From positions 992,001 through 1,056,000 of the forward strand of contig NZ_FNKY01000001.1 in the NCBI RefSeq assembly GCF_900103165.1: a DNA stretch of 64,000 nt. The letters are read 5' to 3'. Made by a program: the position numbers and the translations under genes. Origin of the DNA: Nitrosospira multiformis (lineage in GTDB: Bacteria > Pseudomonadota > Gammaproteobacteria > Burkholderiales > Nitrosomonadaceae). The notes below the pieces were generated by a model, which ran no database searches, was not told the origin of the DNA, and worked only from the letters and a program-made list of their open reading frames with translations. Below are positions 45,634 to 55,061 of the stretch, piece by piece; the first letter of the stretch is position 1, and every line of letters begins with the position of its first letter.

Positions 45634-46501
45634 TGACATTCTCCTGATGCTGCTCATTTCTGGATTCAACGAATGTTTTCAGCGCGAGCGTCACCAATGC
45701 AAGCAATGCCAGAAGCGACGCTACAGCGAATGCAGCCGCGAAATTATATTCGTTATAAAGGATTTCGACGTGAAGCGGCAGGGTGTTGGTACTACCGCGG
45801 ATGTGGCCGGAAACTACCGATACCGCGCCAAATTCGCCCATCGCCCGCGCATTGCAAAGAATGGTACCGTACAAAAGACCCCACTTGATGTTTGGAAGCG
45901 TGACGCGGAAAAAGATCTGCCAGCCGTTGGCGCCCAGCACCACCGCAGCCTCCTCCTCCTCGGTACCCTGTGCCTGCATCAGCGGAATCAATTCACGGGC
46001 GATAAAGGGAACCGTCACAAAAATCGTGGCTAGCACAATGCCGGGCACCGCGAATATGATCTTGATATCATTCTCCGCCAGCCATGGCCCAAGCCAACCC
46101 TGCAAGCCGAAAATGAGCACGTAAATCAGCCCTGAAACCACGGGAGACACCGAGAATGGCAAATCAATCAGGGTGATTAACAGACTCTTGCCGCGGAACT
46201 CGAACTTGGCCACAGCCCAAGCCGCCGCTACGCCGAATATCAGATTGACCGGTACGGCGATCGCCGCGACAGTCAGGGTAAGCTTGATTGCCGACAGCGC
46301 ATCGGGTTCGGTGATGGCCGCAAGGTAGACATCTGTGCCCTTCTTCAGCGCTTCGTAAAAAACAGAGATCAGGGGTATAAAGAGGAACAGCGTCAAAAAC
46401 GCGAGCGCGAGTCCGATCAAAGTTCTACGCACCCAGACGGGCTCATCGGTGGCTGCCCTGCGGCGTATCCCGGCAGACGCCGGAAGAGCGACAGTAGTCA
46501 T
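45623..46501 (-). CDS. cysW: Sulfate ABC transporter permease CysW
   Basis: A 292-residue inner-membrane protein with about six membrane segments and the EAA loop [17 protein letters not shown] that contacts CysA. GAGGAT lies before the ATG. It pairs with CysT to form the sulfate channel. It is located between cysT and cysA with an 11-base overlap at its end. Confidence 0.95.
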   Translation of the reverse strand: MTTVALPASAGIRRRAATDEPVWVRRTLIGLALAFLTLFLFIPLISVFYEALKKGTDVYLAAITEPDALSAIKLTLTVAAIAVPVNLIFGVAAAWAVAKFEFRGKSLLITLIDLPFSVSPVVSGLIYVLIFGLQGWLGPWLAENDIKIIFAVPGIVLATIFVTVPFIARELIPLMQAQGTEEEEAAVVLGANGWQIFFRVTLPNIKWGLLYGTILCNARAMGEFGAVSVVSGHIRGSTNTLPLHVEILYNEYNFAAAFAVASLLALLALVTLALKTFVESRNEQHQENVNEH

Positions 46502-46511
46502 TGATAGATCC

Positions 46512-47345
46512 TCATGTGGCGATGCTCTGGCGGCGGCTCCACCATTGCAGCAGGTTGATGATCAGCAGCATCACAAACGAAATGACCAGCATGACCACCG
46601 CCAGGGCGGTAGCGCCGGCGTAATCGTACTGCTCAAGCTTGGTGATGATCAAAAGCGGCGTAATCTCGGAAACCATGGGCATATTGCCGGCAATGAAAAT
46701 AACCGATCCATACTCGCCGATTGCGCGTGCAAACGCCAGCGCAAAACCCGTCATCAATGCCGGGAAAAGCGTGGGAAAAATCACCCGCGAGAACGTTTGG
46801 AACCGGTTCGCGCCCAGCGTTGCCGCGGCTTCCTCCAATTCCGATTCAATATCTTCGAGTACCGGTTGCACCGTGCGCACCACGAACGGCAAACCGATAA
46901 AAGTCAATGCGACAAAAATGCCGATCGGCGTGAAAGCGATTTTGATGCCGAGCGGCTCAAAAAATTGACCGATCCAGCCATTTCCGGCGTAAAGCGCGGT
47001 CAGCGCAATGCCAGCCACCGCCGTTGGCAACGCAAACGGAAGATCCACCAGCGCGTCCACCAACTTCTTGCCCGGAAAGCGATAGCGTACCAGTACCCAT
47101 GCAACCAGAAGGCCGAATACGGCATTGACCAGTGCGGCCGCAAATGAAGCACCGAAGGTCAACCGGTAGGAAGCCACGACACGTGGCGTCGTCACCGCGG
47201 TCCAGAATTCCGGCCACGTGAGCGCAGACGTACGGATAAACGCCGCCGACAGCGGGATCAGCACGATGAGGCTCAGATAAAGGAGGGTAAACCCGAGCGC
47301 CAGATTAAAGCCTGGCAAAACGCTATGTTGCTTGAACGTACTCAA
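46512..47345 (-). CDS. cysT: Sulfate ABC transporter permease CysT
   Basis: A 277-residue permease, about six membrane segments, EAA loop [18 protein letters not shown]. The start is TTG at 47345, seven bases after AGGAG. It pairs with CysW. First of the three ABC genes, ten bases before cysW and 41 bases after the EAL-like gene. Confidence 0.95.
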   Translation of the reverse strand: MSTFKQHSVLPGFNLALGFTLLYLSLIVLIPLSAAFIRTSALTWPEFWTAVTTPRVVASYRLTFGASFAAALVNAVFGLLVAWVLVRYRFPGKKLVDALVDLPFALPTAVAGIALTALYAGNGWIGQFFEPLGIKIAFTPIGIFVALTFIGLPFVVRTVQPVLEDIESELEEAAATLGANRFQTFSRVIFPTLFPALMTGFALAFARAIGEYGSVIFIAGNMPMVSEITPLLIITKLEQYDYAGATALAVVMLVISFVMLLIINLLQWWSRRQSIAT

Positions 47346-47386
47346 CTTAAAGCTCCTGTCGATCCAGTTTTACCATCATGCGCTTC

Positions 47387-48211
47387 TCACTCGCGTGCCC
47401 CAGGGCTCCCACCCGCCACGGCACGTGGCCTGCTTGCTTCAATCATACGGGCCGGTTCCCCGAGGAAACGGCCCTGCAATAAATGAGCACCTGCGCGAAT
47501 CGCGGCTGTCATCTGCTGGCTGGTCTCGATATCCCGTATCAGCAGAGAGGCCCCAAAACGATGAACCGTATCCAGCAGCGAATCCGAGCCGTTGTGTTGC
47601 AACAGGTCAGAGGCATCCTGCCGGACAATATCCGGATACAGGCTTCCAAGTTCCGCCATCCAACTGTCACTTGCCCCGCTGTGATTCGCCGCGATCCGAT
47701 AGCCGCGTGAACGATAGTTGCCGATCACGTGCCTGAGCAGCCGCCAATCGCGATTCACCTCGGACGGGATTTCAATCACTACGCGAGAGGTAGCCACTCC
47801 GATGAGATCGAGGACCTCCGCGAACGCGCGGCCATGATCGTCCTTGACGCTTTCCAGCAGGCGCGGCTGCACGCTGACGAAAAGATCGCCCGGCCCGGAA
47901 GCAGTATTAAAGTAATTGATGGCATGCACCGTGCGGCACAAACGATCAAGATTGACCAGTAGCGTATCCTCCGTCGCCAGCGCAAAAATGCCCCACGGCG
48001 ACAATACATTAGTATTGTCCGTCTCGGAACGAATATAAGCGGCATGCCCAATAATGTGCCGGGTATTTGCATCGACCACCGGCTGAAAGACGCTTGACAA
48101 ACGATTACTGGAGAAATGCCCGATTATCCAGCCATCTTCCGAGGGCTGCAGCAGATAATCGGTAGTCGCCTGAACCCGCCTCAGTTCGTCATGCGCATTC
48201 CTTGTTTTCAT
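47387..48211 (-). CDS. Degenerate EAL-domain protein
   Basis: A 274-residue protein with an EAL-type fold: FQPVVDANTRHIIGHAAYIR early and HLLQGRFLGEPA at the end. The catalytic Glu of the EAL motif is Ala (HAAYIR for YEALLR). The Asn of NxS (SVQP) and the DDFG loop (ANHSG) are also lost, so it should not cleave cyclic di-GMP. It may bind c-di-GMP or another protein. AAGGAA precedes the start, which overlaps the DUF2325 gene by 23 bases. Its place before cysTWA suggests a role in sulfate uptake control, which is inference. Confidence 0.8.
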   Translation of the reverse strand: MKTRNAHDELRRVQATTDYLLQPSEDGWIIGHFSSNRLSSVFQPVVDANTRHIIGHAAYIRSETDNTNVLSPWGIFALATEDTLLVNLDRLCRTVHAINYFNTASGPGDLFVSVQPRLLESVKDDHGRAFAEVLDLIGVATSRVVIEIPSEVNRDWRLLRHVIGNYRSRGYRIAANHSGASDSWMAELGSLYPDIVRQDASDLLQHNGSDSLLDTVHRFGASLLIRDIETSQQMTAAIRAGAHLLQGRFLGEPARMIEASRPRAVAGGSPGARE

Positions 48212-48608
48212 ACCGGTGCTTTTTCCTTTGTTCGGGCATTAAGATAGCCGAAGCTGCCAGGCAGCTCCATTGTCCAACGATAAGTATTAGGGATCGGATA
48301 GCGTCGCCGCCGCGACAGGGAATCTCGCTTAATTCCATACTTTCCAGCTTCCTGCGCAACTCATGCGTTGAGTTTCTGCAAAACACCAGGGGTACGCCAC
48401 TTTTATTTGCCTGCTGCTTCAAAGCATTCGATACGCTGTGGCTGACATAATCGTACAGTATCACCACCAGCCTGGCGCTGCCGGGGATTGTACGCTTGGT
48501 AATTCTCGACTGTCTGCCATCCCAGTGTTCGACATCAGTCAGGCCATGTGCGAGGAGCTCCCGCTTCAAGGTTTGTATGTAGTCTCCACCCACGATCAAT
48601 GCAGTCAT
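48189..48608 (-). CDS. DUF2325 family protein
   Basis: A 139-residue small protein beginning MTALIVGGDYIQTLKREL, with VEHWDGRQSR and VVILYDYVSHSVSNALKQQA. This is the DUF2325 pattern, a Rossmann-like fold of unknown function. AGGAG precedes the ATG. It lies between sbp and the EAL-like gene in the sulfate operon and is probably translationally coupled to the latter. Confidence 0.8.
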   Translation of the reverse strand: MTALIVGGDYIQTLKRELLAHGLTDVEHWDGRQSRITKRTIPGSARLVVILYDYVSHSVSNALKQQANKSGVPLVFCRNSTHELRRKLESMELSEIPCRGGDAIRSLILIVGQWSCLAASAILMPEQRKKHRYENKECA

Positions 48609-48652
48609 GCTGACTCCTGAATTATATGATGATGCCCTGACGCCGAAGGCTG

Positions 48653-49648
48653 CTATTTCTGATAAATCTGATCAAACGTTCCGCCATCTGAAAAATGAAC
48701 CTTGTGTGCATTTTTCCAGCCGCCAAACGCATCATCGATCTTGAACAGCTTGATGGCAGGAAACTGGCTGGCATACTTTGCGGCAATCTTGGTGTCGGTA
48801 GGGCGGTAGAAATTTTTTGCGGCGATCTCCTGGCCTTCTTCCGAGTATAAATACTGTAGATAGGCTTCAGCGAGATCGCGCGTGCCCTTCTTGTCCACTA
48901 CTTTATCTATTATCGCGACCGGCGGCTCCGCAAGTATGCTGAGTGACGGCACCACGATTTCAAACTTGCCGGAACCGTACTCCTTGATCGCAAGGAATGC
49001 TTCGTTCTCCCAGGAAATGAAGACGTCACCGACACCGCGCTCGACAAAAGTCGTTGTTGAACCGCGTGCACCCGAATCAAGTACCGGAACATTCTTGTAG
49101 ATATCGGCAACAAATTCTTTTGCTCTGGCCTCACCAAAGTTTCGCTTGCCAAATTCCCACGCCGCCAGATAATTCCATTGTGCGCCCCCGGAGGTTTTCG
49201 GATTGGGTGTAATCACAGCCACACCGGGTCGAGCCAGATCGTTCCAGTCCTTAATCCCCTTGGGGTTGCCTTTGCGCACCAAAAAAATGATGGTCGAGGT
49301 ATAAGGCGTGCTGTTGCGCAAAAATCGTTTCTGCCAGTCTTCCGGTAGCAGTCTGGCCTTTTCCGCGATGGCGTTGATGTCGTTGGCCAAGGCGAGCGTC
49401 ACCACATCTGCCTCAAGACCGTCGATCACGGAACGCGCCTGTTTGCCAGAACCGCCGTGGGATTGCTTCACGGTCACTTTTTCGTTGGTCTTGGCCTGCC
49501 ACTGTTTTATGAATGATTCATTGAACTCCTGATAAAGTTCACGCGTTGGATCATAGGAAACATTAAGCAAAGTCCGGTCTGCAACAGCGTGGCCACTGAT
49601 TAATAAACTTGATAGTAAGGCCGATGTCACCCATGTTTTGATTTTCAT
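48653..49648 (-). CDS. sbp: Sulfate-binding protein, copy 1
   Basis: A 331-residue periplasmic protein, signal peptide about 1-23 (cleavage after AVA). Sbp hallmarks: [58 protein letters not shown] and FDQIYQK at the end. It delivers sulfate to CysTWA. AGAGGAAAA precedes the ATG. It is similar along its length to copy 2 at 53782-54774. Confidence 0.95.
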   Translation of the reverse strand: MKIKTWVTSALLSSLLISGHAVADRTLLNVSYDPTRELYQEFNESFIKQWQAKTNEKVTVKQSHGGSGKQARSVIDGLEADVVTLALANDINAIAEKARLLPEDWQKRFLRNSTPYTSTIIFLVRKGNPKGIKDWNDLARPGVAVITPNPKTSGGAQWNYLAAWEFGKRNFGEARAKEFVADIYKNVPVLDSGARGSTTTFVERGVGDVFISWENEAFLAIKEYGSGKFEIVVPSLSILAEPPVAIIDKVVDKKGTRDLAEAYLQYLYSEEGQEIAAKNFYRPTDTKIAAKYASQFPAIKLFKIDDAFGGWKNAHKVHFSDGGTFDQIYQK

Positions 49649-49690
49649 TTTTCCTCTGATGTAATGATTAAATGAACCTGGTCAGCTCGA

Positions 49691-51352
49691 TCAAAAAGCG
49701 CTGACGACTACTTCCATGTAAAGAAAATTGGAGCTCCCCGGACTTTTGCCAAGTGCCGCTATTTGCCGGTTACGCGTGAAGTTTCCGCTGACAAAGTGTG
49801 AATAACCCACAGTGGCATCGATATTGGCCGTGAGTTTATAACGCGCACGGATATCAAATGCATGTCCGATGAAGTCGCCACTCCTCCCGGTGGGATCACG
49901 ATTGAAACCCGGATTCCGAATCGCGCTGTTATTGCCATCGAGCAAGTTATTAAAGCGGTCAGTGCTGCTGGCGAGCCAGAACCAGCCGTAACCACCGTCT
50001 ATGCGCAGGTCTTTGGCCGGCTGAAACTCAAGCTTGATTTTAGGCGCTTTGATATTCTCAAAAACAATGTAGTCGTCCGCCGACCAAGGCCGCGCGAAAC
50101 CAAAGAAGCGTTCAAACCGGTTATTCACGTTGTCATTGGGATGACGATCGCCGCTGGCGTAGCCATAAAAGGCGCTGATACGCGGTTTCCAGTCGTGTTT
50201 GAAGGTATATCCCGCCTCAAGCGTATAACCGTGCGCCTCATGCCGCTCCGCACCGTTTCTGCCGAATTGATAGATCAGGTTGAAATCATAATCCAGGTTG
50301 GTATTGCCTATCTTCCCATAGCCCCGCAGGGCAGGCGCGTGGATCTCGCGATCGACTTGCCCTGGCATCTTGCTGCCGTCCTGTATGAGGCCCATATAAT
50401 ATGGCTGGAGCGTGATAATGTCCGACCACTTGCGCCAGTGGCCAATAACCCCGTAAAACCACTGATTTTCGATGCGTTGATCGAAAGTGGTCAGGAAGCG
50501 TTTAACAGGTTGATAGGCCCATAAATCAACTTCCCAGTCGTTGACTTCCCGGCCCAGGTTGATGCGAAAGCCCTCGAAAGTATTGGTGGTGTTGCGCCAT
50601 TCGTTACGCCCGATCAAACGCCGGTCAAGAGCCTCATAGGCCATACGGCCTATCCGGAACCTGATGGGACGGTCCTGGTTCCGATCGTCCTGACCCAGCG
50701 CGTGCTTGAAATACAGTTCACCATACCCCTGGATCAGTTCGTGCTCATTAAAATCACGGTCGTCATGCGGGAACTTGCCGTTGTAACGCCGGGAATCCTG
50801 AAATTCGATCGCGCCGCGAAATGGGTCCAGAAGTTCCCTTATTCCGACATATGCCCGTGAGCGTAGTAAAAAAGGCTGGTCAAGCGTGAGGTTGGTGCGT
50901 CGTATATCATTACTCCGAAACTCATATCGGGTACGGTGATCCAGACCAACATCCAGCCAGGTAATATCCTTGAAGGCCTCGATCCCGGTTTTGCTCAAAG
51001 TCTTCACATATCTGGGTGGATCGGACTCCGGTTGTGTGGAATAACTGCTGGAAGGTTGAAAATAGCTCGTGGATTTTTTGCTGGCTTCCGGTTTGACCGC
51101 AAGCGGGGTAGCGGGGTTATCCAATGCGGCAGGGTTAGCCGATGGCGGTATCGCCCATTTGTAATTATTGTCTGATAATTTTATCGACCAATTATCTGAA
51201 TCAAATATCCCGGCCTGAGCCAATTGCTGCGCCGCTTGCTGGGTTGCCACCCGGGATTCTCCCATTGGCTGGTTGTTTTCCCTCGCCTGAATCGAGCTTA
51301 CGGGTAATGTGCTGATCGCCGATGCAAGCGCGATTTGCCAATAGTACTTCAC
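49691..51352 (-). CDS. AlgE-like outer-membrane porin, copy 1
   Basis: About 553 residues. A signal peptide (cleavage near SIQA), a low-complexity Ser/Pro-rich segment (about 40-110), then a beta-barrel of the alginate-export porin type, rich in alternating aromatic residues and ending in SAF. The GTG at 51352 aligns with the start of copy 2 and follows GGAGAG; an ATG 12 bases upstream has no ribosome site. It sits between the sulfate-binding genes. I infer it admits sulfate or a related anion through the outer membrane; alginate export is unlikely here. Confidence 0.88.
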   Translation of the reverse strand: MKYYWQIALASAISTLPVSSIQARENNQPMGESRVATQQAAQQLAQAGIFDSDNWSIKLSDNNYKWAIPPSANPAALDNPATPLAVKPEASKKSTSYFQPSSSYSTQPESDPPRYVKTLSKTGIEAFKDITWLDVGLDHRTRYEFRSNDIRRTNLTLDQPFLLRSRAYVGIRELLDPFRGAIEFQDSRRYNGKFPHDDRDFNEHELIQGYGELYFKHALGQDDRNQDRPIRFRIGRMAYEALDRRLIGRNEWRNTTNTFEGFRINLGREVNDWEVDLWAYQPVKRFLTTFDQRIENQWFYGVIGHWRKWSDIITLQPYYMGLIQDGSKMPGQVDREIHAPALRGYGKIGNTNLDYDFNLIYQFGRNGAERHEAHGYTLEAGYTFKHDWKPRISAFYGYASGDRHPNDNVNNRFERFFGFARPWSADDYIVFENIKAPKIKLEFQPAKDLRIDGGYGWFWLASSTDRFNNLLDGNNSAIRNPGFNRDPTGRSGDFIGHAFDIRARYKLTANIDATVGYSHFVSGNFTRNRQIAALGKSPGSSNFLYMEVVVSAF

Positions 51353-51394
51353 TGCTCTCTCCATAGTTTTTATCTGGCTGCTGCCCCGAATAAT

Positions 51395-51535
51395 GAGAAG
51401 GCACCGCCGGGGTGGCAGGTGCCTTTTAATTAAAGTGCAGGATTATCGACAGAACAGAAGTTACCAGTCCCTCCTTATATGAGGAACTAATAAGATTAGA
51501 TTTGTTTATCTCTTTTTCTCATATAGGGAGTTTAG
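51395..51535 (-). promoter_or_regulatory. Leader/promoter repeat, copy 1 (before porin 1)
   Basis: About 140 bases shared with 53440-53580 and 54805-54950. The shared core on the coding strand is GAGAAAAAGAGATAAACAAATC, AATCTTATTAGTTCC, ATAAGG, then GGTAACTTC. It contains the near-dyad CCTCATATAAGG. A hairpin AAGGCACC/GGTGCCTT near the gene end is found only in this copy. Likely a shared regulatory region, perhaps CysB-controlled, but I could not place a CysB site. Confidence 0.6.
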
Positions 51536-51581
51536 GCAGCTGATTCTTGCGAAATGACCAAGTTACGCATCCGCGAAATAT

Positions 51582-53296
51582 CTAAAAGGCGCTCATCAGC
51601 ACTTCAACGTAGAAAAAATCGGTGTTGCCTGAGCGCTGTGCGATGTGGTCAGGTTGCGCCGCTATCCTGTTTTTTACGAAATCACCTGCAGTGAAATGAG
51701 TATAGCCGATCACGGTATTAATCCGCGACGTGAGCTGATAGCGCAAGCGCAGTTCCACCGCGCTCCCGACATAATCTCCACTCCTGCCTGTTTTATCCCG
51801 ATTGAACCCGGGATCCTTGACGACACTGATGTTGCCATCGAAAGAATCGAAAAGACGATCTGTGCTGCTGGCCAGCCAGAACCAGGCATAGGCTGCTTCA
51901 AATCCCAGTTTTTGGGTTGGCTGAAGGTCAAACCTGATTTTAGGGGCCTTGATATTCTCATAAATAACGTAATGATCCGCAGACCAGGGGCGCGCAAAAC
52001 CAAAGAAACGGTCGAAACGATTATTTACATTGTCGTTGGGATTCCGGTCCCCGGTAGCATAACCATAAAAAGCACTCACACGCGGTTTCCAGGAGTAATT
52101 AAAGTTCTTCCCTATTTCGGTAGTGTAACCATACGCGTCTTGCCGCTGCGTACCATTAGTACCGAACTGATAGCTGAAGTTGATATCATAATCCAGCAAG
52201 TTTCCAATCTTGCCGTAGCCACGCAGCGACGGCATGTGAATTTCCCGGGGGAGCTGGCTTGTCGCTGTATGGCCATTGACGTCAGGTGTTTGTAACTGGC
52301 CCATGTAGTAGGGTTGCAACGTGATGATGTCGGACCACTTGCGCCAGTGGCCAATTGCACCAAAAAACCACAGGTGATCGTTGCGCCTGTCAAATTCAGT
52401 TTGGAGACGTTTGACCGGTTGATACCCCCACATATCGATTTCCCAGTCATTGGCTTCCCGGCCCAGATTTAGACGAAAACCTTCAAAAGTATTAGTTGTA
52501 TTGCGCCATTCGTTGCGCGCGATAAAACGCCGGTCCAGCGTTTCGTAGGCCATGCGCCCCACCCTGAATCTAAGAGGCCGGTTCTGTTTGCGATCATCTT
52601 CACCCAGCGCGTTTTTGAAATATAATTCGCCGTATGCCTGGATCAGATCATAGGGGTTGTTCTCCTGATCAGTAGACGGAAATTTGTTATTGTAGACTCG
52701 TGAATCCTGAAATTCGACAGCGCCACGAAACGGATCGAGGATCTCTCTTATGCCTAAATAGGCGCGGGAGCGCAGAAAGAAAGGATTGTCGACTCCCCCT
52801 TCAACACGGCGTATGTCGTTGTGACGCATTTCGTAACGGGTGCGGAACTCAAAGCCAATATCCAGCCAGGTGATATCCTTGAACGCCTCAATGCCGATGT
52901 CGCTCAACCGGCGCACATATCTGGGCGGATCGGTGTCGGGATTAGTGGCATAGCTGTTGGAACGCCGGTGATAGCTGGTGGGTTTTGGGGGGCTTCCGTT
53001 TTAGCCGCAGCAGATTTTTCCCACCAGTCATACTCGCGATCCGTATTCATAGCGGGTCTCGGAGGAGACGGTTCAGCAGGTCGATGCCCCGGTTTGATCG
53101 ACCATTTGAAGTTTCCGTCTGTTGAATCGACCGCTTTTTTATCTGCAACCAATATTCCTGCTTGACCTATCTGCTGCGCTCTTTGTTGGATCACCCCGGA
53201 TTTGCCTGATGGAATGTTGAATTCCTCCGCTTGAATCGAACCCATAGGTAATACGCTGATCGCGGATGCAAACGCGATTTGACAATAGCATTTCAT
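51582..53296 (-). pseudogene. AlgE-like outer-membrane porin, copy 2, frameshifted
   Basis: Two open frames are one gene: the N-terminal frame (53296-52904, signal peptide MKCYCQIAFASAISVLPMGS) and the C-terminal barrel frame (52916 to 51582). They join in another frame, where PKPTSYHRRSNSYATNP and DPPRYVRRLSDIG match TSY...DPPRYVKTLSKTG of copy 1. The break is at a run of six G on the plus strand (52987-52992; six C then AAAA on the coding strand). Seven would restore the frame. It may be a pseudogene, a phase-variable gene, or a sequencing error. The barrel otherwise looks intact and close to copy 1. Confidence 0.85.
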
Positions 53297-53354
53297 TGAT
53301 ATGTTCCAAAAGGACTCTCCCGGTATTCCGGATAGGTCGTCTGCGTCGTTTTCG

Positions 53355-53400
53355 CGCTTGTGCTGCGCCGATCAGCAACAAGCCCGCGACCCATATAAAA
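53355..53400 (-). pseudogene. Fossil sbp signal-peptide sequence
   Basis: The coding strand reads VAGLLLIGAAQA in one frame, matching LIAGLLLMGIAQA of sbp copy 2. At DNA level GGCTTGTTGCTGATCGGC plus AGCACAAGCG agrees at about 24 of 30 bases with 54722-54751. It lies between the second leader copy and porin 2, as expected if an sbp gene once stood here and was mostly deleted. Confidence 0.6.
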
Positions 53401-53439
53401 ATATGCTCTCTCGTAATCCTGTTTGGCTACCGCTGCGGG

Positions 53440-53580
53440 ACAAGAAAAGGCACTGCTTGGCGACAGGTCCTTGAAATAAACCAAGGAGCTGTGACGGAAT
53501 GGAAGTTACCAGTGTGGCCTTATGCAAGGAACTAATAAGATTTGATTTGTTTATCTCTTTTTCTCATATGAGGGAGTTGC
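53440..53580 (-). promoter_or_regulatory. Leader/promoter repeat, copy 2 (before the sbp fossil and porin 2)
   Basis: Same core as the other two copies (GAGAAAAAGAGATAAACAAATC, CTTATTAGTTCC, ATAAGG, GGTAACTTCC). The dyad is less perfect here. The 485-base gap 53297-53781 holds this, the sbp fossil (53355-53400) and a fossil pseudopilin end (53682-53747). Confidence 0.6.
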
Positions 53581-53681
53581 GCGGAGATTCTGCAATGCGA
53601 ACAACGGCGATCGTTTTTATGTGAATAATCTTTCGCGACTCTATCCCCCCTTGAATTGTCTAAAATGAATTAAGAATTCCG

Positions 53682-53747
53682 CTATTTATGTAAAGAAGCC
53701 CCATGAGCATCGGAGTCCGCGGCAAAACAGGCATCGCAGGCAGGTCT
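53682..53747 (-). pseudogene. Fossil 3' end of the pseudopilin gene
   Basis: On the minus strand the reading PACDACFAADSDAHGASLHK and stop parallels the last residues of the intact pseudopilin at 55062 (PACHACFDAASDARRACLRN and stop). Upstream of it the frame is closed at once. It lies just after sbp copy 2, the same relation the intact gene end has to the leader in front of sbp copy 2, so it marks a tandem duplication. Confidence 0.65.
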
Positions 53748-53781
53748 ACATTATTGGGCGGCTTCGCTGTATTCGTCGTTG

Positions 53782-54774
53782 TTACTTCACGTGATAAATT
53801 TGATCGAACAGACCGCCATCGTCGAAATGCCTAATCTGGGCCGCTTTCCAACCACCGAATATCTCGCCGATGGTGAACAGATCCAGTTCTTTGAATGTCG
53901 CGTGATGGTGTGCAAGAATCACTGCATTACGGGGTCGGAAGTAATGTCTGGCGGCAAGTTCCTGGCCCTCTTCTGAATAAAGATATTCCAGGTATGCGAC
54001 AGCGAGTTTGCGAGTGCCGCGTTTTTCGACCACCTTGTCCACGATGCTGATCGGGTTCTCGGCCAGAATGCTTATCGATGGGTACACCACATCGAATTTA
54101 TCGTCACCGAGTTCTTTTCGGGTAAGGAATGCCTCATTTTCAAAAGTCAGAAGGACGTCGCCGATGTTCCGCTGAACGAATGTTGTGGTAGCCGCCCGTC
54201 CTCCACCGTCCAGCACGGGCACATTCCGGAATAACTTGGCAACGAAGTCTTTCGCGCCCCGCTCGTTGCCGCCCCTCTTGATCACATATCCCCATGCAGC
54301 AAGATAGCTGTAACGGCCGTTCCCGGAAAGCTTCGGGTTGGGAATCACCACGGACACACCAGGTTTGACCAAATCACCCCAATCATGAATGTTCTTGGGA
54401 TTGCCCTTGCGAACAAGAAATACGGTAGTGGATGTATAAGGTGCGCTGTTGTGTGGGAAACGCTTCTCCCAATCTTGTGGAATCAATCCTCTTCGTTCTG
54501 CAAGGAGATCGATATCATTTGACTGATTCATGGTAATTACGTCGGCCTCCAAGCCATCCAGAACTGCTCGGGCTTGCTTGCTCGATCCACCATGAGATTG
54601 ATTGACGGTCACTGTCTCTCCGGTTCTTTGCTTCCAGAACGCGGCGAAGGCCGGATTGTAATCTTTATAGAACTCGCGGGTCACGTCGTAGGAAACATTC
54701 AGCAGAGAGATTTCTCGAGATTCCGCTTGTGCTATGCCCATTAGCAGCAAGCCGGCAATCAGTGTTCGATACAT
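53782..54774 (-). CDS. sbp: Sulfate-binding protein, copy 2
   Basis: A 330-residue periplasmic protein, signal peptide about 1-18 (cleavage after AQA). Motifs match copy 1: [58 protein letters not shown] and FDQIYHVK at the end. GGAGGAAG precedes the ATG. It is divergent enough from copy 1 to suggest an old duplication; a different anion or affinity is possible but not visible. Confidence 0.95.
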   Translation of the reverse strand: MYRTLIAGLLLMGIAQAESREISLLNVSYDVTREFYKDYNPAFAAFWKQRTGETVTVNQSHGGSSKQARAVLDGLEADVITMNQSNDIDLLAERRGLIPQDWEKRFPHNSAPYTSTTVFLVRKGNPKNIHDWGDLVKPGVSVVIPNPKLSGNGRYSYLAAWGYVIKRGGNERGAKDFVAKLFRNVPVLDGGGRAATTTFVQRNIGDVLLTFENEAFLTRKELGDDKFDVVYPSISILAENPISIVDKVVEKRGTRKLAVAYLEYLYSEEGQELAARHYFRPRNAVILAHHHATFKELDLFTIGEIFGGWKAAQIRHFDDGGLFDQIYHVK

Positions 54775-54804
54775 GCTTCCTCCATGGTTTTGTCTGACTT
54801 AGCC

Positions 54805-54950
54805 TCCCGGATCAATGAGCAGTGTCGCCGGGGGGCAGGCGCCTTGAATTAAATGTCAGGGAGTGTTGAAAAAGCAGAAGTTACCAGCTCCTCCTTATAT
54901 GAGGAAACAATAAAATCGGGTTTACTTATTTCTTTTTTATCATAGGCGAG
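54805..54950 (-). promoter_or_regulatory. Leader/promoter repeat, copy 3 (before sbp 2)
   Basis: Third copy of the shared region. It carries the dyad CCTCATATAAGG, GGAGGAGCTGGTAACTTCTG, and CGGCGACACTGCTCATTGATCC nearer the gene, aligned with copy 1 right up to the start codon. The core is more diverged (AAGAAATAAGTAAACCCG). Confidence 0.6.
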
Positions 54951-55061
54951 GTTGCGTCCCCGATAGCGCCACCGACCAAAATTATGGACTCACGCATTAG
55001 TGTGGGGTGGATGATGATTTTCATCCCAGCCATTTTTACTCGGTAGCTGGGAATATCGTGG

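Noticed and set aside
51395-51440. Riboswitch in the porin leader
   Set aside because: The hairpin AAGGCACC/GGTGCCTT is present in one of three leader copies only, so it is not a conserved RNA structure.
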